NCBI GenBank assembly: GCA_963854735.1
Contig: OY978099.1
Location: forward strand, 2,108,001-2,172,000
Reading direction: 5' to 3'
DNA: 64,000 nucleotides
DNA from: Marvania coccoides
Lineage: Eukaryota; Chlorophyta; Trebouxiophyceae; Chlorellales; Chlorellaceae
In this document: positions 30,074 through 41,451 of the stretch, piece after piece
Layout of the letters: the number at the start of each line of letters is the position of its first letter
Position numbering within the stretch: the stretch's first letter is position 1
Made by a program: the position numbers and the translations under genes
Notes under the pieces: generated by a model
The model's input: only the letters and a program-made list of their open reading frames with translations
Databases searched by the model: none
Told to the model about the DNA's origin: nothing

Positions 30074-31108
30074 ATGAGAGCGGCCGTGTTGTTTTGTCGT
30101 AGAAGTGGTAAGGTCGTCCTAAGAATTACAACCTGCATATTTTTACTATCATACGTTGCCCTTTTATATCAATCGATATGGAATCCACAGAGTTATTTTA
30201 TAATACCATTTCCTCCACAGCAAATTTCAACAAATTCGTCAAGGCCATATAAAATCATTCTTGCCAACCCTTTTTTCAATGAAGATGATTTGGCTTACAT
30301 TAAAATGTTAGAGCTTGGTGAAGTTGTGGATATAGCTCTGTTTGTACAAAATACACATTCTTTCACAGGAATTCCTTCCGAGAATCGATCTTTTCCTAAC
30401 AAGACTTTACTGCGACCTTGGAATTCTAAAATACATTTTTTCGAGTACTCTCAGCCAACTTCAAAAATTGATAAAACTAAAGCATGGTCAGTCGAGGATA
30501 ATACTCGGGAGTTCATTCGAAAAAATCTCCTAGCTATGAATTTGCAGCCTAATGATGTAGTTCTTATGGTAGACTTGGATGAAATACCTGCTGAATGGGC
30601 AGTCTTGCAAGTTGCATCTAGATTACAAGCTATGCATGAGCGAGGAGACTTCAGTTTAATTTGGTTTGACCTTTTGTACTTCAGATATAATGCGAAATTT
30701 GCTCCACCGTTTGGCACAATGTGGCCAATGGCTTTTGCAACAACAATCAAGGCTATGATGGACGAAAAGTGTCCAATGACTGAATGGCGTGCCCATATAT
30801 ATTGTGGAAAAGACCGAAAAAAGCTGCCATCAATTAAAGAGGCCGGCATCCACCCCAGCAGTTTCAATGATGCCAATGGAGTATTGGGCAAATTACGGTC
30901 ATATTCACATGCCCAGGATTATAAAGAAGAGTTCACAGCAGAAAAATTCAAATCTCTTTTGAGAGAAGGAAAAGACATGGAACAGGGTGGAAAAGATCTG
31001 ATACGCTTACATGTGACAGATATGGCTGCCTTTGATGGGTTGCGCCCAAGCACACGAAGTGCATTTTTGCAGTTTTCAACGAAGCTTGAAACGGCCCAAA
31101 TGGCATAA
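30074..31108 (+). CDS. GT17-like N-acetylglucosaminyltransferase-type protein
   Basis: 344 residues, intronless, with a basic tail and a hydrophobic segment at about 15-33. The hallmark of family GT17 is present: REFIRKNLLAMN, then DVVLMVDLDEIP at about 161-172, the acidic metal-binding motif. An upstream ETH-like region (FVQNTHSFTGIP) and a later WRAHIYCGK and GGIHPS-like block (KEAGIHPSSFND) also fit. GT17 enzymes of animals add the bisecting GlcNAc to N-glycans; in algae and plants the acceptor is less certain. It would act in the Golgi lumen. It is about as long as plain plant and algal GT17 proteins. Confidence 0.8.
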   Translation: MRAAVLFCRRSGKVVLRITTCIFLLSYVALLYQSIWNPQSYFIIPFPPQQISTNSSRPYKIILANPFFNEDDLAYIKMLELGEVVDIALFVQNTHSFTGIPSENRSFPNKTLLRPWNSKIHFFEYSQPTSKIDKTKAWSVEDNTREFIRKNLLAMNLQPNDVVLMVDLDEIPAEWAVLQVASRLQAMHERGDFSLIWFDLLYFRYNAKFAPPFGTMWPMAFATTIKAMMDEKCPMTEWRAHIYCGKDRKKLPSIKEAGIHPSSFNDANGVLGKLRSYSHAQDYKEEFTAEKFKSLLREGKDMEQGGKDLIRLHVTDMAAFDGLRPSTRSAFLQFSTKLETAQMA

Positions 31109-32898
31109 TTTAGTTTTTGCACTACCATTTTGCGCCCATTTTCCTGGTCTTAACTTTTTATATAAGGGTAACCCGACATAATTTTCTTCAATTCATTCCG
31201 GGTCGGCTTGATAAGGGCAGAAGTAAGAGAATAATTCTTTGTTGTTGTCTTGCTTGGGCAGCTGAGATCAATTAATTTAATACCATTGGTCCCAGCCATG
31301 TGTTAGGCTGCAGCTGCTGGGTGTCCAGCAGCAGCAGCAACGATGGTAGGTCATATGCCAGAGGGTTCGATCGACAGCCAACTCATCGATATTCCCAGTA
31401 TTCCTCGCTGCCACATAACTGCGCAAACACTACCGCTGTCGCACTTGATAAATCCCAGATCTCACCTGCTGCTGCTCGACCTCCCAGGGGCATTCGCACC
31501 TCCGATGGCACATTAGAAACCAGAGGTTCTGTTCTGGCGTTATAGTATATTATATATGTATAGTATATAAATATATATATATATATACCGTGTTTTAATA
31601 TCCGGGCAATGAGTAACAAACTATCCAAAACCCTGTAACCCACACATCATCTTGGAGACAACTAAAACCCTAAAGCTTTGGAGTCGAGGCGCTTCATTGG
31701 TCGGCTAATTAAGCTCGTCCTAATTCTATTAAGCTTGTCCTATTTCGAAATTGAATTCAGCATGCCACACACCACAAAGTTGCCAAAGGGCAACTGCATA
31801 TTGGTTTTTTACTTTCTTGTCCATTATTTGTCAACAAACTGACAAAAGAATGGTTGAAGGCGTGATAATATTTTCTGCCAAGGCATTTTCTACCCATCAA
31901 AAATGGATGAGTTCGCGATTTCACCTCAAATCTTCGCAATTTTAAAAGCAGTGATATATTGTATATTTTTGTATATACTCGCACCTTTTCAACACAGAAC
32001 ATATCGCAATCAAGCTTTTTATAGTAGTGATTCATTACTACGGCTTCTAAAAAAAAAATGAATTATAGCCAGCCACAATTCGACCAGTGCGCAGCATCGA
32101 CGTCATCACATTGGCACAATATATATAGCGGCCACGGCAGCGAGCTGGAACCTTGCGCATATTTTTTGTCTCACACATCCGGCGAAGATCACTAACACGT
32201 GCAGCATCTTGTGCATCCTGAAAGCCTTGGTGCGTCTTTTATCCAAAGTATGCAGTTTGAATGAGGATGGCGTCGATTTGCAGCGTTGTATAAAGCGTAT
32301 TTCCAAGGTAGGTGGATTTGCCTTTAAATAATTTCACGTCCTCAATTTTTGAGTTGAGCCATTATTTTTTCTTATCTGGCGTGTTGAATTGTCTTTATTG
32401 CGATTTTTAAATTGACAAACGTCTGCTTCTTTGCATTATAGGTGGTTCTTCTACAGCGAGTTCTGGTGAGCGTGTCGTTGCATTTTTGCCTAATAAAGTT
32501 TAAAAAGCACGCATCAATTCCGCTATAGGCATACATCATTCATTCAGGCGCACACAAGACAGTCAATCGTTAAAATCGTTTTTTTAAAAGTAAATGATTG
32601 ATAAAGTGCTAGCACAATGGGGTCACATGCCTTTGTGCCAAATACCATTAAATGCTATATATCTGGGGGCCCATTGTACTGATATTGTGTATATGATTTT
32701 ATGCAGATGGCTGTTTCTAGTCGGTGGGTAAAGTTTTTAGGGTTCAAGGCCTGGTTGGTGGCAGAGTAGTACCAAGTAACAGGGGCTGCTGCTGAGCAAG
32801 GAACGAGTGGTAGTACAAGGTCACAATGGTGTGGCGGTGAAGGTGAGGTTGTTAGTCTGCTTTGTTGGTGCTCATGTCTATGTTGCTTTTATTCATAC
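31109..32898. other. Unassigned AT-rich intergenic DNA
   Basis: No convincing gene. It contains a CAG-rich stretch near 31308-31340, (AT)n at about 31560-31588, isolated CCCTAAA-type units at 31665 and 32735, and short unrelated ORFs. Confidence 0.5.
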
Positions 32899-33085
32899 GC
32901 ATGCCTATTATGTCTTGCATGATTACATGAATAAAAGTAATAATAAGCAAAGGCTTATCTCTGCCTTACAAAAATGCTTATGGCAACTTAAGACAGATGT
33001 AAGCCATAGATAAGCCAAAAACGTGAGCCGGACTTAAGCCTGACTTAAGCCAGGGAGTTAAACCAGGTAGTTGAACCACAGCAAT
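32899..33085 (-). repeat. Dispersed repeat R1, copy 3
   Basis: The reverse complement aligns with 41641-41852 nearly end to end, including GGCTTATCTATGGC and GCAAGACATAATAGGCATGCG. Confidence 0.7.
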
Positions 33086-33089
33086 AAGG

Positions 33090-33372
33090 TATTTCGTTCG
33101 TTTAGGTAACACGATATGTTGCCAACACTCACATTTTTCATTCAACATAGCCATGCCACGTTCTTTTCACTACCCTCTTTAGTATTACAAAAAAATGAAA
33201 TGGTTGTTCAATGGGCACGTTTCCCCATGAAAACACTGGACATGTCAATATTAATGGTGCTGCACTTAATGATATCATAACAAGCCAGCCAAAGGTCAAA
33301 ATGCAATATAAATTCTGTTTCCAAAAATAAGAATATTATTTCCTAGCATGAACCCGGGCTTTCCACAACCCC
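33090..33372 (+). repeat. Repeat H, copy 1
   Basis: It matches the inverse of 62988-63268, with about 15-20% differences by eye. The edge word is CCCGGGCTTTCCACAACCC. It lies just upstream of the methyltransferase gene. Confidence 0.65.
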
Positions 33373-33581
33373 ATACTTGATTACGAACAGGGGCACCAGG
33401 GAAACTGAGATGTTTGGGTGACCGATGGTGGATGTGATTATTATATATTTCTTCAGTTGATTCGGTGTGCAGTGTCATAAGTGAAATCACTGTTTCTGTC
33501 GGATCCCACGTTGCGGCGTCCTCTTGCGAACGTTATCTCCACATCCCATTATTTTGAAACTTTTTGTTTTAATCTTTAAGC

Positions 33582-34424
33582 ATGACATATTTAACGAGCC
33601 GGCCACGATTTACCTACTGCCGTGAATACACAATTGTTGCCATACTATTTCTGTTTCTATACTATTTGGTTGTACATAAGGCTCCAAAAGGGGTCGCGTT
33701 CGATAATAATTTCCTCGAAGGATTTAAATGCTTGCAAAAATTAAGGGGATGGCCTGAGAAACCAAAATATTCTGAATTCAGCAAACCAATTACCATGGAC
33801 GGTGGAGGGAGGCACGTGCTTGATGAAATGCTGCGAAATTACTCATCGGACTTTCTTTTTGTCGAGATTGGTATATTTCTCGGTGGCTCAGCTGCTCGGT
33901 GGCTAAATACATCGAAATTTCTCCATTACTTTGGAATTGATTTATATCGCCCTAATGGAGATTGGATGGTCAAATTTATTGAGGAAAATCAACAATATTA
34001 CAGTTATTGGGAAAAGTATATCGCGCAATTAAAAGAAGACGATGGTCTTACTCAAACACTATACAGTAATTTATGGAAATACAGAGAGCGTGCTGCACTT
34101 AATTGGCATGGCTCACCAATTGGTCTTCTCGACTTAATCGGATGCGATTTAAAACCATCAATCATTTACGTTGATTCTGGAAAGGAGTATCTCGAGCTCC
34201 AAGCGCTATGGCTTCTCTGGCCCCAAGCTCTCATTTGCGGAGATGATTGGTCATGGGGAAACGGAACAGCTGCTGCTCGGCTTTGCCATATATCCACATT
34301 TATGAATGCAACTATTTATGCTCAGCAGGCAACGTGGTTTATGGTTCATCCTCAAATGGTTTTAGGCAAACAAGTTATTGAAGACTTGGTAGCTATCAGA
34401 GGTGCGCAACAACAATGTGTTTGA
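33582..34424 (+). CDS. Class I SAM methyltransferase-like type II membrane protein
   Basis: 280 residues with a hydrophobic anchor at about 16-31. The segment FLFVEIGIFLGGSAARWL (92-108) fits the glycine-rich SAM-binding loop, followed by GIDLY (118-122). Residues 194-223, SIIYVDSGKEYLELQALWLL...CGDDW, match the 'iyiDg.H.y..v..Dl..w...l..GDDy' block of the Methyltransf_24 and related families, with Ser-Gly-Lys in place of the usual Ala/Gly-x-His. With its membrane anchor and its neighbours, a role in methylating a glycan in the Golgi is likely, but this is inference. The frame is intact and intronless. Confidence 0.7.
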   Translation: MTYLTSRPRFTYCREYTIVAILFLFLYYLVVHKAPKGVAFDNNFLEGFKCLQKLRGWPEKPKYSEFSKPITMDGGGRHVLDEMLRNYSSDFLFVEIGIFLGGSAARWLNTSKFLHYFGIDLYRPNGDWMVKFIEENQQYYSYWEKYIAQLKEDDGLTQTLYSNLWKYRERAALNWHGSPIGLLDLIGCDLKPSIIYVDSGKEYLELQALWLLWPQALICGDDWSWGNGTAAARLCHISTFMNATIYAQQATWFMVHPQMVLGKQVIEDLVAIRGAQQQCV

Positions 34425-34844
34425 CAGCAGATAGCTGGAAATATAATACATTGCTTATATATTAGCTAAGCCTACCCAATTTCTAAACAATCCTCGGACT
34501 GTTTTTGATGGATGTTCTTACACTTCATGAATGGCTGAAATGTGGGGGGGTGAGGGTTCATTCTTACAAATATATCATTTCAGCTTCAATCAACTAACGA
34601 AATGGGTCAGCAGGGCTCAGCACACATATAGGGAATGCTTAGGAGGAGGGTACGCATGTTCACGTGACATTATTCCCATCGCCCTCGACGCCACAAGTAA
34701 AACCCACAGTGGAGAACAGTAATTGAATATCGACATTTTAAATAAATAACAATGGTTGGGAGCTCGAAACCAGCTAGCATAACCAGTAAGGCAAAGAGTG
34801 ACCAAACAATGCACCGTAAATACGAACAACGTTGCAGGGAAATA
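34425..34844. other. No recognisable gene
   Basis: Short ORFs only; no match to other repeats in the window. Confidence 0.5.
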
Positions 34845-34995
34845 AGGGTGAAAATGCGTCCAGGAAATGGGGATTTCCGGACAAAAATTTTTCTCGCCAC
34901 TTTTCATCTAAATTTGCGAAAAATCGGGGGCAGAAACATTGCGCAAAAATTAATAGCATGCGTATCAGGAGGTGAGTGCAAGCAAAGAAGAGTGC
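34845..34995 (-). repeat. Dispersed repeat R2, 5' part
   Basis: The inverse of 490-640, including the word for GCTTGCACTCACCTCC and the CGCAAATTTAGATGAAA-type stretch. Confidence 0.65.
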
Positions 34996-35319
34996 CGGGC
35001 TCCGAGGAGTTCTCCCACAGTGAAGGCATTTCAAAAATATATTACCACCCTATCGTCTTCTTCTGAAGACTACGCTGCCTTCCAGGTGGCCCGGGAAGCC
35101 CTGGTTTGGTTTTCTTAAGTAATAATACCTGTACCGGATCGAGCGCAGAGTGGGTCCGGACCGCTCCGGATTGGCGCCAAGACTGGCGAAATCCGGAAGC
35201 AAAAGAAGAAGTTCAAAGAAGAAGTACCCGAATTTGGCATTTCAATTTGCTGGTTTAATGTCATTATGCGCCTATAAAAACCATGTAATGTATGTATCTA
35301 GTTGTCTATACATAAAACT

Positions 35320-35370
35320 TTAGGGTTTAGGGTTTTTAGGGTTTAGGGAGGCCGCCGGGTTTAGGGAGGC
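35320..35370 (+). repeat. Telomere-like TTTAGGG array at L1 breakpoint
   Basis: It contains five TTTAGGG-type units, some with inserts (GGTTTTTAGGG, GGGAGGCCGCCGGGTTTAGGG). L1 copy B begins directly after it, truncated inside the endonuclease domain. Confidence 0.75.
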
Positions 35371-37719
35371 GCCTACGGGGGAGTGGCGGTCTTCGTTTCT
35401 CTGGACCTGGACTCATTTGCCACCCCTTGGCCAGAGGAACACTACCACGGTGGCCAATTCTCTTGGCTCCGATTTGATAAAGAGGCCGGACTGCCCCAGG
35501 ATTTGTTTATTGCCGCCTGCTATTTAAAACCAAATGACCCTGACATGACTGACGCATGCTTTTGCTTTGAACAACAGGTTGCCCAAGCGTGTGGAATGGG
35601 CAACGTAATCGTCGCTGGTGACTTTAACGCGCACACTGGAGCGTCGGCGCAGCGGCGAAACGAAGATGTTGCGCGGCCGCTAAACGAGATGGGGAAATGG
35701 ATTTTGGGCATGGAGGAGGCCATTGCCGAGATCTTCATCGCTAACGGTAGAGTCGCCGGCGACACCTCTGGTAACTTTACTTTCTGGAATTCACGTAACC
35801 AAAAATCTACCACCGACTATATTTTACTCGACCAAGATGTTCTTTCCAAGGCTAGCCTTGAGATCGAGGGACCCCCACCGCACGAGAGGCTGGACCACTG
35901 CCCCCTCAGGCTCAGCCTCCATGTTTTCTATCAGGTACGACCTACTAACACAACCGCCGCTACTAACTCAATTCCCTTGCTCCCTCCAAGCAATACATTT
36001 TTGCTCACGAGTGGCCAAGTCAAAGACTACGTCACATTTTTTCAAGAACGTCCCCAGCTACTTCTGGCCGCGGCGGCAGCGGCGACGGGCGGTAGAGGCG
36101 TGGAGGCAGCGCTGGCAGCGATAACAGGAGTCATCGAGGAGGGCCTTGCCGCAGCTGGGGCCACAAAAGTGGTCTTTGGGAGGCACCAGCGCATGGATAC
36201 GCGCGAAGCAGCTCGGCGGCGTATTGGCAGGGACCCGAAGCTGAAAACTTTGGTACAGCGGCGGCGGCAACCTAGGCGGCAGAACAACGGAGCCTTGGTG
36301 CGAGCTCTGGACCGCCAAATTACCAGCCTTAAACGCGCGCTGGAGAAAAAGGATAAAGCCACGGCACAGCAAGAGGTGCTGGCGGACTGGCGCAGCAACC
36401 CCCGGGCCGTATGGAAGAAATACAAGAGCGGCGACGCGGCGCCAGCGAAACATTCGGCGGTGGAGCTAACCGAATACTGCGAGCAGCTGCACGTCGGAGA
36501 CCACCACGTGGGCGATGGCGAGGGGGTGATCCCCATCCCCACGCTGCTAGCGGCATTGTGCGGCGACGGCGAAATCCAGGAATTCACGGAGGAAGAGGTC
36601 CATGCAGGCATCATGCGGCTGAAGAATAACAAGGCGGTGGCGGGCAGGTTGGGCCTGCTGCATCTCAAAGTGGCCGCAGCAGAGCTGGCTCCCACGCTGG
36701 CTGCGCTGTTTAACGTGGTGGTGCGAACCAAGACCATGCCTTTTGACATATATATGGCGCTGGGTGTGATTACCATGGTTCCCAAGCCGCGGGCGGCCAC
36801 CACTACGCTCAACGACCACCGTAGCATCACCGTTTGTAGCATCTTAGATAAACTTTACATGACTTGTTTGACAAGGCGCCTCGGCGCTTGGGGAGAGGAC
36901 AATAATTTGCGCACCGACACTCAAACTGGATTTCGGCGTGACCGCAGGACTAAGGATAGCATTTTTACCCTGCGTGCATTGATTGAACGCCATCAGGCTG
37001 ATGATACACCACTTTACGTTGCTTTCGTAGATTTCAAAAAGGCATATGATACTGTGCCGCGCGATAAACTACAGGCTAGGGGCATCACCGGATTCATGCT
37101 TGATGCTCTAAAAACCCAATACGCTAACTTCCCTATTTCGGTTAAAACTTTGGAGGGTCTTTCAGCCCCATTCCTGTCCACTTTGGGGCTGAAGCAGGGA
37201 GACCCTGCCAGCTGTGCCCTGTTTGGTTTCTACATTGATGATCTGCCCTATGCCATTTTACGCCAAGGCGACTCTGCAAATCTGCCAACTTTAAGCAACA
37301 CCACCCTCTCCTCCATGCAGATGATCTGGCGCTGGTGGCCACGAGCATCGAGGGGCTACAAGTGCAGCTGGCGGCACATTCGGAATACGCAGCGGAGTGG
37401 GACCTCACCCTGAGCCTGGCAAAGACAAAGGTGATGTCGCTGGGGGGTGGCAGCGGGCCCAGCAGCGGGCCCAGCAGCGTTCGGGTCACCTACAGGGGGG
37501 TGCAGCTGGAGGAGGTGGCAGAGTTCAAATATTTAGGCGTGATATTTACGGCTGGAAGGGATTTTGGTGCTGTGGCAGCGGCGGCACGGCTGAAAACAGC
37601 GAGGGGGGCGCTGGCGGTGATGTGGCGGCGGTGCGCACAGCTGGGGATCACATCGGCACGACTTCTTGGTGAATTCTTTAATGCGGTGGTGATCCCAACA
37701 TTGGGATCTGGAGTAGAGA
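35371..37719 (+). mobile_element. L1-like LINE, copy B, ORF2 part
   Basis: The frame is open from 35383 to 37413 (endonuclease from the GGVAV block onward, then RT). It differs from copy A by a 12-base deletion near 37070 and a 7-base deletion near 37305 that shifts the frame before the catalytic ADD box. It resumes in another frame from 37335 with an extra GGGCCCAGCAGC repeat. All three changes are shared with copy C, so B and C have a common source. The 3' part is replaced by an inverted L1 piece at the palindrome. Confidence 0.85.
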
Positions 37720-37767
37720 CCTGGGGGCCAGCCCAGGTGGCGGTTGCCACCTGGGCTGGCCCCCAGG
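37720..37767. repeat. Perfect palindrome at L1 foldback junction
   Basis: 22-base arms (37720-37741 and 37746-37767) with loop GGTT. It is the same junction as 8561-8608 in the opposite orientation. Confidence 0.9.
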
Positions 37768-38222
37768 TGGGTAGGATGGGTAGGATGCACGCATTGCTAC
37801 CAAAGAAGGGAATGTGCAATGAAAAACCATGTGCTCTTCGCGCTCGCAAGAACCAGAAGCACACAAGCGGCATGTCCGCTGCGAATGCGGCCGCCCAACG
37901 TAGCGCCCCGTCTCCACCCCAAGATGATGCGAGCTGCAGCGGAATCTTGCCAAAGAGACCCGCCGCGGAACCGAAAGGACAGAAGAAAGGTACGGCTGCA
38001 AAATATAAGAACTCGTTGTGGTATCACCGCCTCGAATTGTTGCCTTGTAAACGTCAGTTTTCGTCCCCGATTGCTGACGGTAAAAATCCATGTAGCGTTG
38101 GCGCATGGCCGCCTCTGCCAGCCTGGGGTCGTCCAGGTCGTCGCTCCCCGCGAGCACCACGCCGCTTTCCGCCACACCGCTTTCCAGACCTAAAGCGTCG
38201 ATCAGGCACAGCACTTGATGGA
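37768..38222 (-). pseudogene. L1-like ORF2 C-terminal piece, minus strand
   Basis: Read from 38222 downward it runs from QVLCLIDALGLESGV to the zinc finger CRLCASGSCEREEHMVFHC. It is inverted relative to L1 copy B and inserted in a transposase-like gene at about 38223. Confidence 0.8.
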
Positions 38223-38975
38223 GGATCTCAAAATGTAAAACCCCAACGCTGCGATGGACTGCCGCAAGGCAGAAGAAGGAGTAGTTGAGGCCCGCCTTAA
38301 TTTGCTTGCGAAAGTCCATGCAGAAGGGCAGGTCGTGGAGTTGCGCTAGGACTTTGCCCGCTTCGCTCCGACAATTCACCAACACCTCGTCCAAGCAGAT
38401 GGCGTTCTCAGAGAAGGCGCGGCCTTGGTTGATGGCCCAGGCAGCATATTCTACGCGGGATTGCTTTTGTGCGGCGGTGTACTCCATCTTCAAACGCTCA
38501 GCTCTCATCTTGAGCGACGGTTGCACTTGTCTTGCCCGCTTGTACAAATGCTTGGGGGTGACGCCGCATGTTTCGATGATGGCCTGCAATTCCGGCAAGC
38601 ACTGGACGGCCTACATGTACAAATAATCGTTAGAATAGAAATATAATAATAAAAGACGCCGGCGAGACTCACATCAGCAATATCACCAAAACGAATCCGC
38701 TGCCCACTTGAGTGGTAGCCAAGGTTGAAGAGCTCGGCCGCCCTTCTAGCGGTGGTGTCGTCCACCTTCTTCGCCCGCGTTGGGCGCTTGCGAGTTGATG
38801 TTGGGTACTCGCCGCTCGCCCACCTCTTGCGCAAGGTATCCATGAGCCGCTTGCTGTGGGCAACGGAGGCGGCCAGCCCCGCTGCTTTCAATGCATTCAC
38901 CACAGCTGGGTAATCCCACCCGTAGTATAAGAGAAGGCCGAGAACCAAAATTTGAGCTCCAGCTTTTGTGGCCGG
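38223..38975 (-). pseudogene. Tc1/mariner-like transposase remnant with a 62-base intron
   Basis: Exon 1 (about 38975-38673) encodes an N-terminal helical part (YYGWDYPAVVNALKAAGL, then a basic linker RKRPTRAKK). The intron at 38672-38611 starts GTGAGT and ends TGTAG, and it joins GDIAD to AVQCLPELQA in phase. Exon 2 has RVEYAAWAINQGRAFSE followed by NAICLDEVLVN. This resembles the R..fa...l.......DE...n block around the first catalytic Asp of IS630/Tc1/mariner transposases. The second and third acidic residues are missing because an L1 piece cuts the gene at 38222. No start codon is assured. Confidence 0.5.
38611..38672 (-). other. 62-base GT-AG intron
   Basis: On the minus strand GTGAGTCTCGCC opens and TACATGTAG closes it. 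Removal gives an uninterrupted phase-0 join. It is useful as an example of intron size in this genome. Confidence 0.65.
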
Positions 38976-39059
38976 GTGTTTCCATTAGACCACGAAGATG
39001 TATATTTTTTAAATCCGTGATCCCCGGGCATTGGCAGCTTCTTTATTTCAAGGTTTCCG

Positions 39060-39330
39060 AGCCTATCATATCTTTTCGAGTTTTTTCAGCAAGCCCCGAA
39101 GCAGGTTGCTTCTTTCATTAAGGCTAGCCGTGACGCTGGAGGTTACGAAACGCTTCGTGGCTGGACATAATAATACTTCGTTTTTTTCGTTTATTCCTTT
39201 GTTTTCTTTTCTTAATATCGTTGTTTCTTTTGGCGGTTGGTTTTTCTTTCTTTTATTATTTTTATTTTCTGCTTGCACTTCGGTGCCACATTATTGCCCA
39301 TTTGATTGCTTCTGCTTGCTTGTCCTTGTC
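39060..39330 (+). mobile_element. Diverged L1-like 3' end
   Basis: CAGCAAGCCCCGAAGCAGG through GCTGGACATAA (end of ORF2), then the T-rich 3' UTR with CTGCTTGCACTTCGGTGCC. It is more diverged than the other copies, thus older. Confidence 0.7.
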
Positions 39331-40380
39331 TTTTGTAAGGATGGTAAGGCCAAAGTCTTGCCAATGGCTGCTTAATGATTTTATTATCGAACCTAAATGT
39401 GTGTCAAATGATGTGTCGGAGTAGCTGTGGAGGTGTGGAAACGTGTTGAGAGCCATTCTATTGATGTAGCGCATGCGTCTATCAGGAGGTGTTTTAGGTG
39501 TAAGCGGAGGCTGAATGATGGGTGAGGTAATGTTGTAGGGTCTTCAAATCAGCCGCCATGTAATGCGATGGCTTCGCAAAGGTGCTTGATCGTAGTTGTG
39601 TTGTCAGATATGTCACCATTGTATGTGCGCAGGAGTTGTCGTAAGTGTGCTAATTTTTTTTGAGATAAATAAGCTGCCTATTTACTTTTTTTTATTTTTT
39701 CCACCTGTAAATGCGCAATGACCACTGAATCACTATTTCTTTTACACGATATATTCGTTTACTCGGTGATCCGTGCTTCTGCGCACTCAAACCCCAGCAG
39801 AGCGCGGGTTTACCTCCTAGTATTCATATCGCTGTACCAATTTCGTCCATGACCATTGAGTATGCCACAGAAAATGATTTACTTTTCTATTAATATAATA
39901 TAATAATAATACAAATGTGGTTTTGCCGTGGCAAACATGTGTTGAAATTTCAAAAAAAACACAGGCAGGCATAAAAAAAGCGTGTCGATCCAAACAGCGA
40001 GTAGGAATAGGCGCCGTATTAAAAAAATAGATGTCTGATCAATCCAGGTTCATCTCGTTTCACGTTGACATATTCCAGCTTTATTATTGACCTCGTTGCC
40101 GTGTCTTGGGTACCCTTGTCGGGTACCCCTGACGAGATTCGGTCTGGAGGGAAGGGAAACAAACGTAAACAAACCATTAGTAATGACATTACGGAGTGGC
40201 ATAAAACTTGCATACATTTTCTAACTTGGGCTTAACTTTTTTTTTGTTTACATGTATTTCTTGGAAATGCCCTGAGGGGAGTATTTGTTTATGTTTTTGT
40301 TTGCAAGTTTAATTTGTTTATAAGCCGCCCCCCCTCTCCAATAAATTTTATTTTTTAATGCATATTTTTTTCGCAGCATT
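39331..40380. other. Unassigned AT-rich DNA upstream of the FkbM gene
   Basis: No gene-like ORF. It contains a small inverted repeat around 40110-40130 (GGGTACCC...GGGTACCC) and a CT-rich stretch before the ATG at 40381. Confidence 0.5.
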
Positions 40381-41451
40381 ATGTCACGATTCCGGAAATG
40401 TAGATCGCCACGAATTTTAGGAATTTCAGTTTTTGTCCTTTTTCTGCCCTATTTTTTTTGGCCAGACCTCCCACCTTATTTCAAATGGCAAGCGGCATTT
40501 TCTTTTATTGGCAGACGAGACCCTCGACTCAATATAGACAAATCGTACATTTGGGAATTTGCCAATAGCCAGGCCTGTTATTCAGACATGTGGGATTATT
40601 TTCAAACGCATCGAGGCGAATTCCGTGGAGAGGGAGGAAGCGAGTCTCTCAAATTGAAATTGATATCCCTTGCTCCAAAACTAACTTTGTCTAAATCAAC
40701 GAAAAGTGTGACATATATTGATGTTGGCGCTAATACTGGACAGATTGTACCATTTTATCGTAAACTGACTAACCACTCTTCAGATCCTTCGAATTTACAT
40801 CTCTTTGAGCCCAACCCAATGAACTTTGAATTGATGAAAAAAGAGTTTAGTAACGATCCTAACATTTTTCTTTACAATATGGCTGTCTCAGATCAACCTG
40901 GGACAGCTTTTTTTGATTTTATGAAGAAAAAAAACTATGGTGGAAATCAGTTTGGAAGACTGGTTGCCAGATCTCCAGATAAAGCATCACTGTCGCAAAT
41001 AAATGTGACCACATTAGACCAAGTGTTCATAGATAATATGTCATCCACTGAGGTCGTTTTATTGAAAACAGATACTGAAGGTTATGATTATCTTGTTATG
41101 CATGGAGCAAGTCAATTGTTATTAAGCACACGATTGTATTTATTTGAATGCCATATCCTACAGCGTGCTGATCAGGGTGGTCCTGGAAGTAATCATTCCC
41201 AAATTTCTTCATTTCTTTCTGGCTTTGGTTTTGATGTTTTCAAAATTTCACCAAATCAATTTGTCCTTTTCAGTGGCAATTTTTACAACAAGGTTGTTGA
41301 TGAACCCAAGTACATGGGGTGGCAAAATTGCTTGGCAATTAGAAGGAATGATCCCTTGTGGGGTGAACTTTTCAAGGTAAACAATATATATAAATCTTGT
41401 GAAATAACTCCTGTCAGGAGTGTTGGATCTACGAGTGGACAATTCATATAA
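40381..41451 (+). CDS. FkbM-family methyltransferase, type II membrane protein
   Basis: 356 residues with a hydrophobic segment at about 13-28. The SAM-binding motif YIDVGANTGQ is at 112-121, LFEPNP at 141-146, and LLKTDTEGYDYLVMHGA at 227-243. All three are diagnostic of the FkbM family, which methylates hydroxyls on sugars and other small groups. The anchor suggests action on glycans in the Golgi. The frame is intact and intronless. Its AT-rich composition contrasts with L1 copy C, which starts about 400 bases downstream. Confidence 0.85.
   Translation: MSRFRKCRSPRILGISVFVLFLPYFFWPDLPPYFKWQAAFSFIGRRDPRLNIDKSYIWEFANSQACYSDMWDYFQTHRGEFRGEGGSESLKLKLISLAPKLTLSKSTKSVTYIDVGANTGQIVPFYRKLTNHSSDPSNLHLFEPNPMNFELMKKEFSNDPNIFLYNMAVSDQPGTAFFDFMKKKNYGGNQFGRLVARSPDKASLSQINVTTLDQVFIDNMSSTEVVLLKTDTEGYDYLVMHGASQLLLSTRLYLFECHILQRADQGGPGSNHSQISSFLSGFGFDVFKISPNQFVLFSGNFYNKVVDEPKYMGWQNCLAIRRNDPLWGELFKVNNIYKSCEITPVRSVGSTSGQFI

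Noticed and set aside
31308..31390. tRNA-like GGTTCGATC near a CAG-rich stretch
   Set aside because: The flanking bases do not form a T-stem.
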